A stretch of DNA of 64,000 nt from Vicia villosa (lineage: Eukaryota > Streptophyta > Magnoliopsida > Fabales > Fabaceae). The stretch covers positions 40,267,155-40,331,154 of the forward strand of contig NC_081182.1 in NCBI RefSeq assembly GCF_029867415.1. The letters run 5' to 3'. Made by a program: the position numbers and the translations under genes. Below are positions 11,478 to 25,700 of the stretch, piece after piece. The notes beneath the pieces were generated by a model. The model was not told the DNA's origin. It searched no databases and was given only the letters and a program-made list of their open reading frames with translations. Position 1 is the first letter of the stretch, and each line of letters opens with the position of its first letter.

Positions 11478-13999
11478 TGATCTTTATTAAGTTATTTTTG
11501 TTTTCAGTTCCGAGAGCATATCTTTCTTGAAGTTGTCTTTTGATCTTGTTCAAGTTTGTGTTTCTTCTGGTGTTGAAGTTTTTGTGTGTTACTATTATCA
11601 GGGACTAATATCATCTGAAGCACCGAATAAGACACACGAACACCTGGACACGACATTGTCTCCCCGACATAGATAATTTTTAAAACATAGTACATAGAGA
11701 ATGTCAAAAACGCAGTACATCGATACCACTACATGTAAATGATAGTATTTAAATTTTATTTTCAGACTTTGATCACAAGACATACAATTTGAATTCTAAA
11801 CATGTTTTTCTGTAGCTTGGTTTGTCAAAATAATTTTCTATATAGCATGGAGCCTTAGCTTTTTATTTGGTGATCTATTTTAAAATCTCTTAGTTTTCAG
11901 TAATTCTTTATCCCTTTTGAAAGCATATTATTCTTGATCTTTTATTTCCTCCAGTGTTGCAGGAAAGGTAGTTGGTGGGCATATTATTCTTCGTGTTTTG
12001 TATTCTGATTGGGTGCAAGTATTCTGATTGGGCTCAAACTGTCATGTTTCATGTCGGGTACAAGTACTTGCAAATTGGGTGGAAGTTTGTGTCCAGGAAC
12101 CATCATGTCTTCACTAAGAAAGACAATTAACATTTCAGCGTGTTTTGATACTAGGCAATTTTGAATTACTTTGAATTTTCTACTGAGTCATATAGGTATG
12201 AAAGTCTAGTGTGCGGTGGCCTGTGGCAACAAAAGTTAACATACCATTCTTCCTAAGTTAGGATATCTTTTCTTATGATATCTGTATCTTTTGTATAGTG
12301 TGTTCTGGGAGTGTTGGAGTTTTTGTATTTTTGTAGCTGAATCATAATATTGAAGCATCCAAGATTCTAGACTAGGGTACATCTTTCTGCCTGAGCCAAG
12401 GAATTCTTGACAACTTGGTTTGAATCACTTTTTTGGGTTCGATTACTATATCTGTTCTCCCAAATGGATATTTGTCAAAGTGGGGAAGCCCAAATTTTTT
12501 TCCGTGCAGTTGGCTGTTGCATATATTATCAGTCATGTTTTTATCTGGTTACCTATACTCTGAATATGAATTATTCTTCTTTCTGTATCTTGGGAATCTA
12601 GTTTTCTTGATTCCTTAAATTCCATGTGGGTGTCACAGGGAGTATATAGACTACCAAAGCTGTGGCAAGATTATCAAGGACATGCTTTGAGCTTTCGGAT
12701 AAAACAGGCCATGTTTTCCTTAAATGTATAACTAGTTATGTTTTTGATGGCGTGATGTGGTAATGTTGGTTTATGTGTTTATAGGAGACAATTTTGACGT
12801 GATTTCTTCGGGATCTATCTTTCTCTTGTTGTTTGTTCATATTCTTGATTTCTTTGAATACAATATGAATGTCATTTTCCCTGCGGGCTTCAATTTTGGA
12901 ATTCATTCTTATTTTATCACCTTCAATATATCAATTTTCATTTGGCTTGCCAATAACTTTACTCTGAAACAGCAGCTGGTATGCTGTTTTCTTGGCTAAA
13001 GTAGTTCCACTTCATTTGAACTTGTGTTTCATAAAACAATGGACATTGATATGTCATATGATTCAAAATTGAATTTGTGAAAAGCTCTAAAAGCTGTCAT
13101 GTAAATGCAGTGTTATTACAAAACATGACCAACCTTAAGTCTTCTCAGGACCAGGTGAGGATGTACATCTAGGTTTGTTGGAATTATTAGGATTTTGAGG
13201 GGAAAGATTTGCTCAATATCAAATTTTCAGACTTCATGTAGTCGGTGGCAAGTCCAAAAATATTGAAAAAGGTCATGTGGGGGTTACTGGACATATGATT
13301 TTGTGTCACTTAATTCCTTTCTAAATTCATTATTGAAATATTTTGTATTTTGTTATCAGGTTTTGATCATGCTTACTGTGTTGAAGCAAGTAATTTCTTT
13401 GTAGCATCAAGCCTTGGTTTGTTTAATGTGGTGACAATGACTATTACTCTTAACTTATCAGACTGTAAGATATTTTCTAAGGAATTCGAGTCTTGTACAT
13501 TTTAGTGATTTTATCATCGGTGTTATAGGTTCTATTTGATTTTATCATCGGTTATAGTCTGACCTGCCAGGATTAATTAAGCAAGATTCTGTAGAAAATT
13601 TGTTTCTTTTCGTAAGATGAACAATGTTGTTGGGGCTTTTGTTTTCGATGAATATCTTTGGCATATTTGGCAAAGTATCTCCATCCGGCGTTCGGTAAAT
13701 TGTGGCTTATATTGAGGTCCAAAATTTTCAATTTGATGGCAATTGTTCCAAGCATAAATATTATGTTGGTTGTGTTATATATTCTCCACCTATTTCTAGA
13801 TTTTAATCTGAAGATTTCTATTTGTATATAAATACCTCAATTTGTTATTATTTAAATTACTCTTCAATTTTAGTGCATTTGTAAGCGTTCCGTTTTTATT
13901 GTTTATGTGATTTCTGCATGGTTTTGTTCACTGCGATTTATTGAGATTTTGGACATGTTGGTTGGGTGCATGGTAAGTTATAACTATATTTCAAAAGTT

Positions 14000-16900
14000 C
14001 TACTTAGAATAATTAGACTCTTCTTTTATGAATCAAATATCTAAAAAAAAATTGATATAATTTTTCATTGGATAATCAGGATTCTGTTTATCTGTTTTGC
14101 AGCGATTTGGGATTAATGATGCAACGGATAAGAGCGGAGAACGTAATCAAATTTCTTCAATTCTTTTTAATTCGAATTTTCCAGATTGTTTGCTCCGTCA
14201 GGGCTTGATGTTAGAGTTTTTTAATAGTGTTTCCTTAATGGATTTTTGTTGTGTCTTGATACGATTTCTCAGATCGCTGATCGTGTTTTCTTAATGGATT
14301 CGTTTTCTCAGATTGCTGATTGGGTTTTTGTAATGGGCCTTGCCGCTTGACACATTTTCTTAGATTGCTGATCAAGTTTTCTTAATGGATTTGTTTTGCG
14401 TCTTGATACAATTTTCTCAGATTGTTGATTGTGTTTGCTTGATGGATTTGCGTTGGGTTTTCATACAATGGTTGATCGTGATTTATTAATGGATTTGGGT
14501 TACTGTGACTCATTTGTTTAATTTATAGATTTATTAATGGATTTGGGTTACTGTACTCATTTGTTTAATTTATAGATATAATAATCTATGAAGCACATAC
14601 ACGTGAAACTGATTGACATAGGTTTTCATTTGAAAAGTAAGAGATGCGTGTATCCATTTTGTGGAGAGGCAAGGATTACCTTCATATCTAAAACCTCATG
14701 ATATGACACACAATAACATAGAACAACTCCACCAGATAGATAAATCAGATTTCTTCAATGATTCATTTTCTTTTTCTTTTCTTGTTCTGGCTTTTATTGC
14801 AAGACATGCAAATTGAATTTTGAACATGTTTTTATGCAGTTTGGTTTGTTAAACCTTCTTCAGCCTAGAGAGCATATCTTTTTTGAAGCTGTTGTTGAAG
14901 TTTGTATTTTTTCCGGTGTCAAAGTTTTTGTGTGTTATTATTATTAGGGACTTATATCCTATGAAGTATCGAATCCGACACGGACACCGGGACAAAGTTT
15001 GTGCTTCTTCCGGTGTTAAGGCTTTTGTGTGTTTCTATTATTAGGGACCTATATCCTATGAAATACTGAATTCGCCACGAACACCAAGACACGACAGACG
15101 CTGCAGCACCAATATTGTCAAAAACATTCCACCGCTACATATATATGATTGGATCTAAACTTCATTTATCTATCTATTATTTAAAGGGTTAAAAATATCC
15201 TAATTAAGATCTTTGTTTTTAATTTTTCACTGATGACATAGCTGCAAAATATATTTAATCTTTTAGATGTGTTTGTGATTTGTCTTAAAAATGTATAAGG
15301 TGGGTTGAAACAAAAATAAAATCTTCTTAAACACTTGTTTAGATCGTTAGACATGTGTTGGGATACTTGTCTGACTTTTCTAACATTCTCGGACACCACG
15401 ACACGCCTACTCTTAGAAGTTTATGCGCTTTATATTTTATATTTATCCTGGTTTGTCTTGGTACAAATTATGGAAATGCTTTTTTCCTTTTCCAAGATGA
15501 GAAATTTTGGATAACATATGTTCTGATTATTCTGAGAGGTTTTCTATAATCTTTATGTTTTGTTGCCTTTTATCTGTGATTTATGATAATTCACATTCCT
15601 AAACAGATTCCATCTTTGATACAATTACATGGTCCAAGCACTGCTTTGTGTCATGTGTCAGTTAGATCTTTGACACTTCCTACTATTGCTGCACTTTAAT
15701 TTGGTCATTTCTACTAAGACTTTTACACTCTAGTCTTTGTTTTATTTGATACTCAACATCTACTTTTGTCAGATCTTCTGAGTTGTGTATCAGTTTTGCA
15801 TGGAAGATATCTAATATGTTTTGTTTTCTGTGGAACTTATGCATGCATAGGTTTACTTATGGTGTCTTTGTTTTGGGATAGTTGTCCTCTGATGGTGACT
15901 GGAGTTTTTGTGTTTTTTATTAGGAATGGGAGTAAGAAGCCTACAAGATTCTAGTGCATCTTTTACATTCCTTAGAATAAGGAATTCTGCAGTGTTTGAC
16001 ACTTTTTTTGTTATGCTGTTTTGGAATAGTTGTTCTGCAGTGTGTATGTGAGAGCCCCGTGTTTTGATTTGGCCCTCTCTTGTAAATTAGTTTCTTTTAA
16101 TATTTCTTTATTCTTTATAGAACATATATTTCTTGACTTGTTATTTACTCTTAGACGTTGTAGGAGAGGATGCACTTTTGATTTCTTGTTCCTAAAGTTT
16201 GTTTGTTCTTGCTCTTACAAAAGTTGTGGAGAACAATTCCAGATAACTCCAATTTTTCAATGATTTATTCTTTGTTATTTTTATTTCTTTGGTTTGATTT
16301 CAAGATATTCCAAACGAACTGTGAACATATCTTTTATGCAGTGCAGTTTTTCAAATTAATAAATTTCATTGCATGAGAGCCTCAACTTTTAGTTTGGGCA
16401 TCTTTTGTAGATTCTTCTAGTTTAATATTTCTCTGTAGACCATATATTTCTTGATTTTTCATTTGCTTGATTAAGTTGCAGGAGAGGAGATGATTTTTGA
16501 TTTCTTGATTTTTTATTCTCTTTGATGTTGCAAGAGAGGATGTGCTTTCGATTTCTTGGTTATAAAGTTACTTGTTCTTGTTCACACAATCGTACATCTC
16601 TCGACTCTCTTACAGATTGGTTGACTAGAATTGTTTCTATAACATAGAATTAATTGTTCATTTAAATTCATAATGTCTTGATACAACAAGAGCGGAAAAT
16701 AACTCCAGATAGATAAACCAAAATTTTTCACTGGGTCATTTTTTACTATTTCTATTTCCGGCCTTTGATTGCAAGGCATACAAATTGATTTCTGGACGTG
16801 GTTTTCTGCAGTGTGGTTAACCAATAACCTTCATAGCATGGAGTTTCGCATTCTGATTTTTTATTTGGTGATCTCTATTAAATTCTTTTTATTTTCAATA

Positions 16901-19900
16901 TTTCTTTATCAATTCTGAAAGCATATCTTCCTTGATTTGGTGTTAACTTTTTGGTGTCGCAGGATACACAATTTCTTCTAGTTCTATTTTCCTCTTGTTT
17001 GATCTTCATGGCTTTTATTTTTTTGGTTTCTTGATTCTTATGTTTAATTTGGTTTTTGTTAGTTTTGACGTTGGAAATTACTGTCAACTATTCATATGGG
17101 TATTTTATGTTTAATTTGTTGGCAGCACTCATTGGCAATTCCCAGGAGTTTTAGTGTGAATTTTCTGTCTTAAGGTATTGCAGATTGATATCAAATAATG
17201 GTAATTTTTTGCATTTATCACCTTACTTAAATTGTGAATTGAAACTTGTACTTTTTCTGTTATGTTGTGTATTGCAACAATACTGTTGTGTAGTATCAAG
17301 CAATGTATAATTAAGCAATCAGGTTTTCTTTTTTTAAATATATTCTTCTTCGATTGTAAATTGTTTTTGTTTCATTTCTTCTATATATAGTTTTATTGAC
17401 CTGTTTTCTCGATTTACTCCTTTATGGTTTTGCTTTCTCGATTTACTCTTTATGGCCCTATTTTCTCGATTTTCTCCTTTGCAGATTGATATCAGATAAT
17501 GGTGATAATTGTTTAATGCTGTTAAAACTAATTGTTGGATGCTGTTAAAATTAAAAGAATATTGACATGCACTTATCTATATTGCACCGAGCTGATTTCG
17601 AGGTATTTGGAGCAGTTTGTAATTCTTGTTTACAATGGATAAGAACGATAATCCTTATAGAAAGGAGTCATTCTTTATTATTTTTATTTATTTTCAGAAT
17701 TTGATCACAAGACAAACAAAGCAGTTGTTCTTTATTATTTTTATTTTCAGACTTTGATCAAAAGATATACGATTTGAATTCTTAACCTGTTTTTCTGCAG
17801 CTTGGTTTGTCAAAATAATTTTCAATATATCATGGAGCCCGAGTTTTTTATTTAGTGACCTCTTTTAAAAACTTAGTTTTCAATAATTATTTATCCCTTT
17901 TGAAAACATATTATTCTTGATCTTTTATTTCCTCTGGTGTTGCAGGAAAAGTAGTTCGTGAGCATATTGTTCTTCGTGTTTTGTATTCTGATTCCTTTCT
18001 AGTTTCTTGATTCTGAGGTTTGATTTTGGTTTGGCTTTTATAACCGTACACGTGAATTGAAATATGGCTCTGTTTCTGCAGTGTAATGTATTCTGTGTAG
18101 TATTAAGCCTCAAGTTTATTTTGGTACTCGAATCTTTTTCATTTAATTTCTTCTCTGCCGATTCTTTTCGTCTAGTCTATTGATGTTTGATTGAAAAGTT
18201 TGGTCTTAAGGGTTTTTAACACTACTTTTTCTTACAAATGTTTGTTCTACATTTGGGTTTTTGTATTTAGAAAGCGCAAAAGTTTACATAATTTTTGAGA
18301 CAGTCGGACAAAATGGTGGGCCTCTCTGTTATGCTGATCTGCAACTTGGTTTGGAGAATTATGCAATATTGTCAAAGTTTAATTTTTTTTGCACATTTAT
18401 CTTCTGTTGCTGACAGTAATTTTGCTATACAACAAAAGTTTTCTTAATTCTGAATCACACTCGCACCGTTTTATAAATTATCTTTGCTGAAAGAATAAAG
18501 AAGGATATATAATCCACTTCTTATTATAAATTATCTTTGTTGAAAGAATAAAGAAGGATATGTAATCCAAAATTATCTGCTAGCTGGGGTATATATTTTC
18601 TAGGATTTAATTTGGACAACTTGGTTAGGTACGTTTTGACGACCTGTTCCCTGGTGTCTGTTGTTATTTCTGATTTATGATGTAGGCCCAATAGCTCCTT
18701 TGGTAGTAGGTGGAAGCTCAAACTGTCATGTTTCATATTGGTTACAAGTACTTGCAAATTGGTTGGAAGTTTTGGTCCGGGAACCATCGTGTTCTCAGAG
18801 GTTGTGTTGCACTTTATTTTGGTTATTTCTACTAAGAAAGACAATTAACATTTCAGTGTGTTTGATACTCGACAAGTTTTGAATTCCGTTGACTTTTCTG
18901 CGAGTCTTATAGGGGAGAGAAACAAAGAAAACCTATGAAAGTCTGGTGTGTTGTGGCTTGTGGCCTGTGTCAACAGAGGTCAACATGCTATTCTTCCAAT
19001 GTTGGGATACAACCTTTCTTGGGAGAGAGACAAAGACAACATATGAAAGTCTTGTGTGCTGTGGCTTGTGGCATGTTGCAACAGAGGTCAACTTGATATT
19101 CTTCCAATGTTGGGATACAACCCTTCTTTTTTAGGATATCTCTATTTTTTTTATGGTGTGTTCTGGGAGTGTTGGAGTTTTTGTATTTTTGTAGCAGAAG
19201 CATAATATTGAAGCATACGAGATTCTTCCCGAGCCAATGAATTTTTGACAACTTGGTTTGGCTCAACTTTGTTATAATTGTTTCACTACATTGTCCCAAA
19301 TGGATATTTGTTAGTTGGGAAGCCCAAATTTTTCCCATTTCACATGGAGCACCAACCTACAATTGGCTGTGGCATATATTATCACAGTTATTATGTTCTT
19401 ATATGGTGATCTATATTTTGAATATGAATTCTTCTGTTTTATACATCACAGTTATTATGTTCTTATATGGTGATCTATATTATGAATATGAATTCTTCTG
19501 TTTTGTCCCAAATGGATATTTGTTAGTTGGGAAGCCCAAATTTTTCCCATTTCACATGGAGCACCAACCTACAATTGGCTGTGGCATATATTATCACAGT
19601 TATTATGTTCTTATATGGTGATCTATATTTTGAATATGAATTCTTCTGTTTTATACATCACAGTTATTATGTTCTTATATGGTGATCTATATTATGAATA
19701 TGAATTCTTCTGTTTTGTCCCAAATGGATATTTGTTAGTTGGGAAGCCCAAATTTTTCCCATTTCACATGGAGCACCAACCTACAATTGGCTGTGGCATA
19801 TATTATCACAGTTATTATGTTCTTATATGGTGATCTATATTTTGAATATGAATTCTTCTGTTTTATACATCACAGTTATTATGTTCTTATATGGTGATCT

Positions 19901-22020
19901 ATATTATGAATATGAATTCTTCTGTTTTGTCCCAAATGGATATTTGTTAGTTGGGAAGCCCAAATTTTTCCCATTTCACATGGAGCACCAACCTACAATT
20001 GGCTGTGGCATATATTATCACAGTTATTATGTTCTTATATGGTGATCTATATTCTGAATATGAATTCTTCTGTTTTATACATCATAGTTATTATGTTCTT
20101 ATATGGTGATCTATATTATGAATATGAATTCTTCTGTTTTATGTATCTTGGGAAGCTAGTTTACTTGATTCCTTAAATTCCATGTGGGTGTCACAGGGAG
20201 TATATGGACTGTGAAAGCTGTGGCAGATTATTAAGGACATGCTTTGAGCCTTGGGATAAACAGGCCATTTTCCCCTTAAATGTACTTGTTATGGATTGGA
20301 AGTTGTGTTTTGATGGTGTGATGTGGTAATCTTGGTTTCTGTGTTTGTAGGTGAAAATTTGACCGCGTGATTTCTTCGGGATCTATATCTTCCTCAGTTT
20401 TGGAATTCATTCTTATTTTATCACCTTCAGTATATCAGTTTTCATTTGGCTTACCAATAATAACTCTACTCTGAAACAGCAGCTGGTATGCTGTTTTCTT
20501 GGCTAAAGTAGTTCCACGTACTTTATTTGAACTTGTGTTTCATAAAACGTTGGACATTGGCGTGTCATATGATTCAAAATTGAATTTGTGAAAAGCTCTA
20601 AAAGCCATCATGTGAATGCAGTGTAGTTCCCATTTACAAAGGATGGCCAACCTTAAGTCTTCTCAGGACCAGGCAAGGATGTGTTCATCTAGGTTTGTTG
20701 ATTAAATCAAAATATTATCTTTGATTGCTTAATTAACATGAGGTGAAAGATTACTCAATCTCAAATTCTCAGACTTGTATTCGGTGGCAAATTAAAAAAT
20801 ATTGAAAAAGCTTATGTGGGAGTTATTGGACATGTGAGTTTGTGACACTAAATTCCTTTTTAAATTCATCATTGTAATATCTTGTATTACTGTGTCGAAG
20901 CAATAAACTTCTTTGTAGCATCAAGCCTTGTTTGTTTAACGTGGTGAGAATGACAATTACTCTTAACTTACATGTATATGTTGTTCAACAAAAGTCCTTC
21001 CTTTTGATTTCATGCAACATTGCTGAACAGAATTGTGGAGTATCTCTTATCTCTTTTTGCTACCTTCTCTGTTTTTCATCAATTTGTGGGCGTGTTCGAT
21101 TTGATGATCTATATCCAAAGAGATTTATTCTTGTACTCTTTTACTGTTGGTTTGTTATTTATGATATATGGGAATAGGAATTCATTTTCTCTAATTTTTT
21201 CATTGGAGACCAAAATTCATTATTGGAACCATCATGTTCTGCTGACTGTAAGATATATTCTAAGGAGTTCGAGTCATGTTCATTTCAGTCAGAGTTTCTA
21301 AGAATGTGCAATTTTAAATCTCTGATTTGTATCATCAGTGTTATAGGACCTATTAGTGGGATGTTAAAGTTGTTGCTGCTGAGATTTACCCCAGCTTTAC
21401 GACAGTATTCGTCATTAATTAAGTAAGTTTCTGTAGAAACCCCGTGTCATTTCGTAAGATGATCAGCGTGGTTGAGGCTTTCGTTTTCGATGAATATCTT
21501 TTGGCACATTTGGCAAAGTATCTCCATCCGGTGTTTGGTAAATTGTGGCTCATATTAAAGTCCGAAATTTGCAATTTGATGGCAATTGTTCCAAGCATAA
21601 ATATGTTGTTGGTTGTATCCTATATTTTCCGCCTATTTCTAGATTTTAATATGAAAATCTCTAATTGTATATAAATACCTTATTTCTTAATCTGTTATTA
21701 GTTTTTTGCATGGGGGTTTGTTCAGTGAGATTTATTGAGATTTTGGACAATGGTTGGGTACATGGTAAGTTATTAAAAATCTATTTGATGTTCAGCTAGT
21801 TGAAATATCCAGAATTTCCATATTTTTAATTCCCAAAAGAATAACCAAGAATGATATTATCATATTAATCAAATTTCTAAGATGAAACCATATATGGTAA
21901 TTTTCATTGAAAGATCCTTCAGTGTGATTTCTTAAAATATAAACGTTTGTCATAGCAGCCTCGAGTTTTAATCTAGTGAGCTAAGGTAAATTCTTTTTAT
22001 ATTTCAAGATGTGAATTTAT
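14000..22020 (+). repeat. Tandemly duplicated intron-rich region, copy 3
   Basis: Starts with a block matching 5100-5720 (gactcttcttttatg, gcagcgatttgggatt, minisatellite, gaggcaaggattacc) but has no visible copy of the promoter block. It carries several more copies of a roughly 90-bp motif (aacatgtttttctgcagcttggtttgt type: 14800, 16315, 16770 and 17760, compared with 5815, 6020 and 11765). 18180-22010 then follows the order of 8400-10830. No ORF is conserved. The 15180-16020 portion has no match to the other copies that I can see. Confidence 0.55.
19291..20140. repeat. 212-bp tandem repeat, four near-identical units
   Basis: Units start at 19291, 19503, 19715 and 19927, exactly 212 bp apart, and are almost identical. 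Each ends with two 61-bp subrepeats (cacagttattatgttcttat...). 212 is not a multiple of three, and the short ORFs across it are by-products. The near-perfect identity indicates recent expansion. Confidence 0.9.
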
Positions 22021-22739
22021 GATGGATTAAATTTGCGAAAAGATGAGCGACAGGACAATTTTTTTTTATTAGGTTTGATGGAGAATTTAACAAGGGAACT
22101 TGACAATTTTTTGTGTACTAAGCTTCAGGTTAAATTTGGTATGCTAATCTTAAATCTATAGTCTTGCTCTGACACTCATTTTGGTTTGGTAGCGGTTGTT
22201 ATGATCCTTCACTATCATTGATCTAGTTTTTGGACACCAGATGTAGATTAATTATGGTTGAACCGTGATAAAATTAAGAGTTTTTTTTTTAATTTTGATT
22301 TAATCATGGCAAGGCAAATCTATTATGAGGTCATATTTGACCATAATTTAAAGGTGAAAAAATTGAGTCTCTCGTGTTATAGCCCACCTTGCATATTCTT
22401 AAAAACCATTTTTTATTATTCTTATGGATCGAGGTAAGAATTTTTCATAAGATAGAAATCTTATTTATTCTAATTTGCGTTATAATTGGTACAAAACAAA
22501 TTTGATTCTTTGGTTTCCTAGTTAGTTTCAGATTTGTCGAGTACTTTGGATCCTTTTGACATTATGTTTGAGTTTAATCTAGCTATTTGCTGGTCATTTC
22601 AGGGTAGATAGCTCAATTGTACGCTGGGCTTTGAAGCTTTGATGGAAATTATCAAAGACTTTGTTTACTAGCTTCTTATATATAGTAAGAAAAGGAGACT
22701 CCAATGCGACTTAAGTGGTGAAGACATTAATTTACATGG
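22021..22739. other. Unassigned spacer
   Basis: AT-rich sequence between the duplicated region and the copia element. The copia 3' LTR should lie here but I cannot find a copy of the 5' LTR, so the element is truncated at this end. Confidence 0.4.
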
Positions 22740-25700
22740 TTTGTCTACATGAAAATCAATGTCTGGTAGTGTTAGAGTTACATAATGATCGCATTTGTTG
22801 GATATGAAATCAAAAGATTAAAGTTTGGCGCAGTTTGTCATACCAGGCCTTGGAGCCTGTTGCAAGAAACAGATTGCATTTTTCAGTTTGCAAATTAGAG
22901 TGGTATTAGAGCCAATAAAGCCAAGTGGTTGGTCCATGTAAACTTCTTCTTGAAGATCCCCATTAAGAAAAGCATTGTTGATATCAATTTGTTGGATTTC
23001 TCACTTGAATGTGATAGCCGAAGACAAGATAATTTGGATGGTTGTTGGTTTTACCACATTTGAGAATGTTTCATGGAAATCAAAATCTTACTGTTGGTGA
23101 AATCCTTTTACTACAAGTCTTGCTTTGTATTTATTAACACTTCCATCAGAATTTTCCTTTACTATGGACACCCACTTGCACCCCATAGTGTTATTCTTCA
23201 ACAGTGATTCATGTTCATTCTTCATGGCCTCATACCAATCAAGATTGGCAAGATCTTGTTTAGTGGTATGTGCTCCAGTGTGCACTAAAAACGCTTTAGG
23301 TTTGAATTTTTCAGTTTCAGCTCTAGTTAATATGGGATTATTATTCACCAAAACATTTGGAGTATGATATTGTATGTGAAATATATGGATAAAGATTTTG
23401 TAGGCTTACTGAATAGGTTTGTGACAAAGATACGTTAGTGTCATCTGTCAAAGCTTGCTTAGATTGAAAGTTATTGATTTATTGAGGATACACATACTCA
23501 GATGGGATATGATTAGGACTTGGAAATGAATGAGAACCTGATTGTGGTGACTGAATGGTGTTGGAAACATAGGATATATCAATTAAATGTCTTCAGCATG
23601 TGTTAGTTAAGTTGGTTGAGTTTGAGAGAGTGGTACATGATTGTCATTATCTTGTGGATTAATGCATAGATTTATTAGATTAGGTGTTTGTTCAATAAGT
23701 GTGTTAGTTTCTAAAATGGAAAATGATCCAGGAAAATAAGAGGAACATTATTGTAATTGAAGGAATACATGTGAGATTTTCATAAGGTTAGGCTGGAAAA
23801 AGCTTGCTGAAGGGAAACTTTCATTGAATTTTACATCCTTGGGTATTAAAAATCTTCCTTTAGCATTGATACATTTGTGACCTTTATTGGTTGGTGATAC
23901 GCCTAGATACACACATTGACTGCTTCTAAATTGTAGTTTGTGTTGGTTGTATGGCCTGAGCAAAGGAAAACATGAGCATCCAAACACCTTCAATGATATA
24001 TACTTGGGTTGTTTATTATACAAGGCAACCTAAATGAGATGAATTGGGATACACCAACAATTGAATGTATGTTGATAAGAAAAACATGTGTCAAAGTTAT
24101 GATTTGAGTTTGTGATTGGCTTTGAAGCATGAGCAAGGAGAGTGAGCCTCATTTCCATTGTTTGCCTATGCTTTCTCTACACAGTTCCATTCTGATGTGA
24201 AGTGTGTAAACATGTGAGCCAATGACCAATTCCTAGTTCCTTGAGATGTTTGGTGAATGACCTGAATTCTCTTCCAAAATTAGATTGAACTGATTTTATA
24301 GTTGTGTTAAATTGTGTAGTAACATACTTCTAGAATATTTTAAAGGCATTTAGAGTATCACTTTTGTTCTTGAGAAGATACAACCAAGTGTACTTGAAAA
24401 ATACATAAACAAAAACTATATAATATGAATATCCATTGCTTGAAGGGTTAAGAGAAGGCCCCCATAAATCAGTATGAATAAAATCAAAAGCATTAGTGTA
24501 ATTGGTATTGGACAAAGGAGCATGTATTCTATGTGATATACCAATACAACAAGAATTGTAAAATTATACTAACTCTTATTCTTACATTGAATTTTACAGA
24601 GCTAAAAAAACATTCAAGATAACCCTAGAATTGGCATGTCCTAGATTAGAATGCCATAAAGAGGATTTATTTGAAACAAGGTCTAATGCAGTAGTATTAT
24701 GAATAAAAGAAGGCTCTTGATGTAACTTGTGTGTAAGGGTATGCTTGAAGATTCTAAAGCAAGATTGTTCAAGCAGTACAATCCACTCCCATCAAGGAAT
24801 CCTTCAAGGAGAACCAACTTCGATTCCTATAATTTCACATAGCATTTGTCAACATAAAATTCAAAATATGCATCATTGTTCTTTGCAAATTTTGAAACAC
24901 CAATCATATTTTTAGTTATTTGGGGAACAAGCATTAAGCGGTTTAAGTGTAGTATTGATTTTGATATGCATTTTGACCTAACATTGGTATGCCTAATATA
25001 TTGACCTAACATGTTTTTTCCATTACCAACTACTACTTGCTTAGGGCCAATACATGACAAATTCATTTTCACGTTAGATTCACTAGAGGTTATGTGATGT
25101 GATGCACCTAAGCTTGTGAACCAAGCTTGAAATTCAAGATTTTGAGGACTTTGGAATTTCTCCTGAGGCGCTAAACAGGTGTTTGTTTGAGAAGATGTTG
25201 ATGCCTAATATTTCTGAGTATCTGATGCATTGACTGGATCATTTATTGTTGGGCCTTAAGCTTGAGATTTGGTTATGTAGGATTTAAAGATTCATCAAAC
25301 TGATGTCAACATTCTATCACTGAGTGACTATATTAGTTACAGAGCTGACAAGTAGGAATGTTACCTAGAGTATAGTTATGCCTTACACGACCTCTTCTAT
25401 AATTTGTTTTACCTCTACCTCGAAATGCATGGTTTGTTCCAAAGTTATAGCCATTTTATCTGCTGCTGAGTTAACAAAGGCTTGTGCTACATCAGTCATT
25501 GCACTTGATGTAGCAAATTCTTGTCTATACTTATCAAGTTGGGCCTCTTGCACATATAGTAAGGCTTATACTTCATAGATGCCAGTTAACTCTAATTTTC
25601 CATTTATCATTGTGATAAATGAATTATAATCTTCAGTAAGACTTTGCAAGATTGCATCAATTTGATCTCTCTCCAAAATTGGATCACTTATAGCTAGAAG

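Larger units (their letters stand above)
11125..13990 (+). repeat. Tandemly duplicated intron-rich region, copy 2
   Basis: Begins with the promoter-like block (11150-11365) and is a shortened version of copy 1: 11755-11850, 12020-12115, 12300-12700, 12800-13100 and 13200-13980 align with blocks of copy 1 in the same order. It lacks the 51-bp array, keeping one unit near 13050. No coding potential was found. Confidence 0.6.

Noticed and set aside
19253..20045. Three repeated 72-122 residue ORFs
   Set aside because: Products of the 212-bp tandem repeat in one frame; the repeat length is not a multiple of three and paralogous sequence has no ORF.
4738..22020. Possible snoRNA cluster in the duplicated region
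   Set aside because: I looked for conserved C/D (TGATGA...CTGA) or H/ACA patterns; those present are not kept between copies.
23125..23367. Plus-strand ORF of 80 residues
   Set aside because: It is antisense to the clear copia reverse transcriptase fragment.
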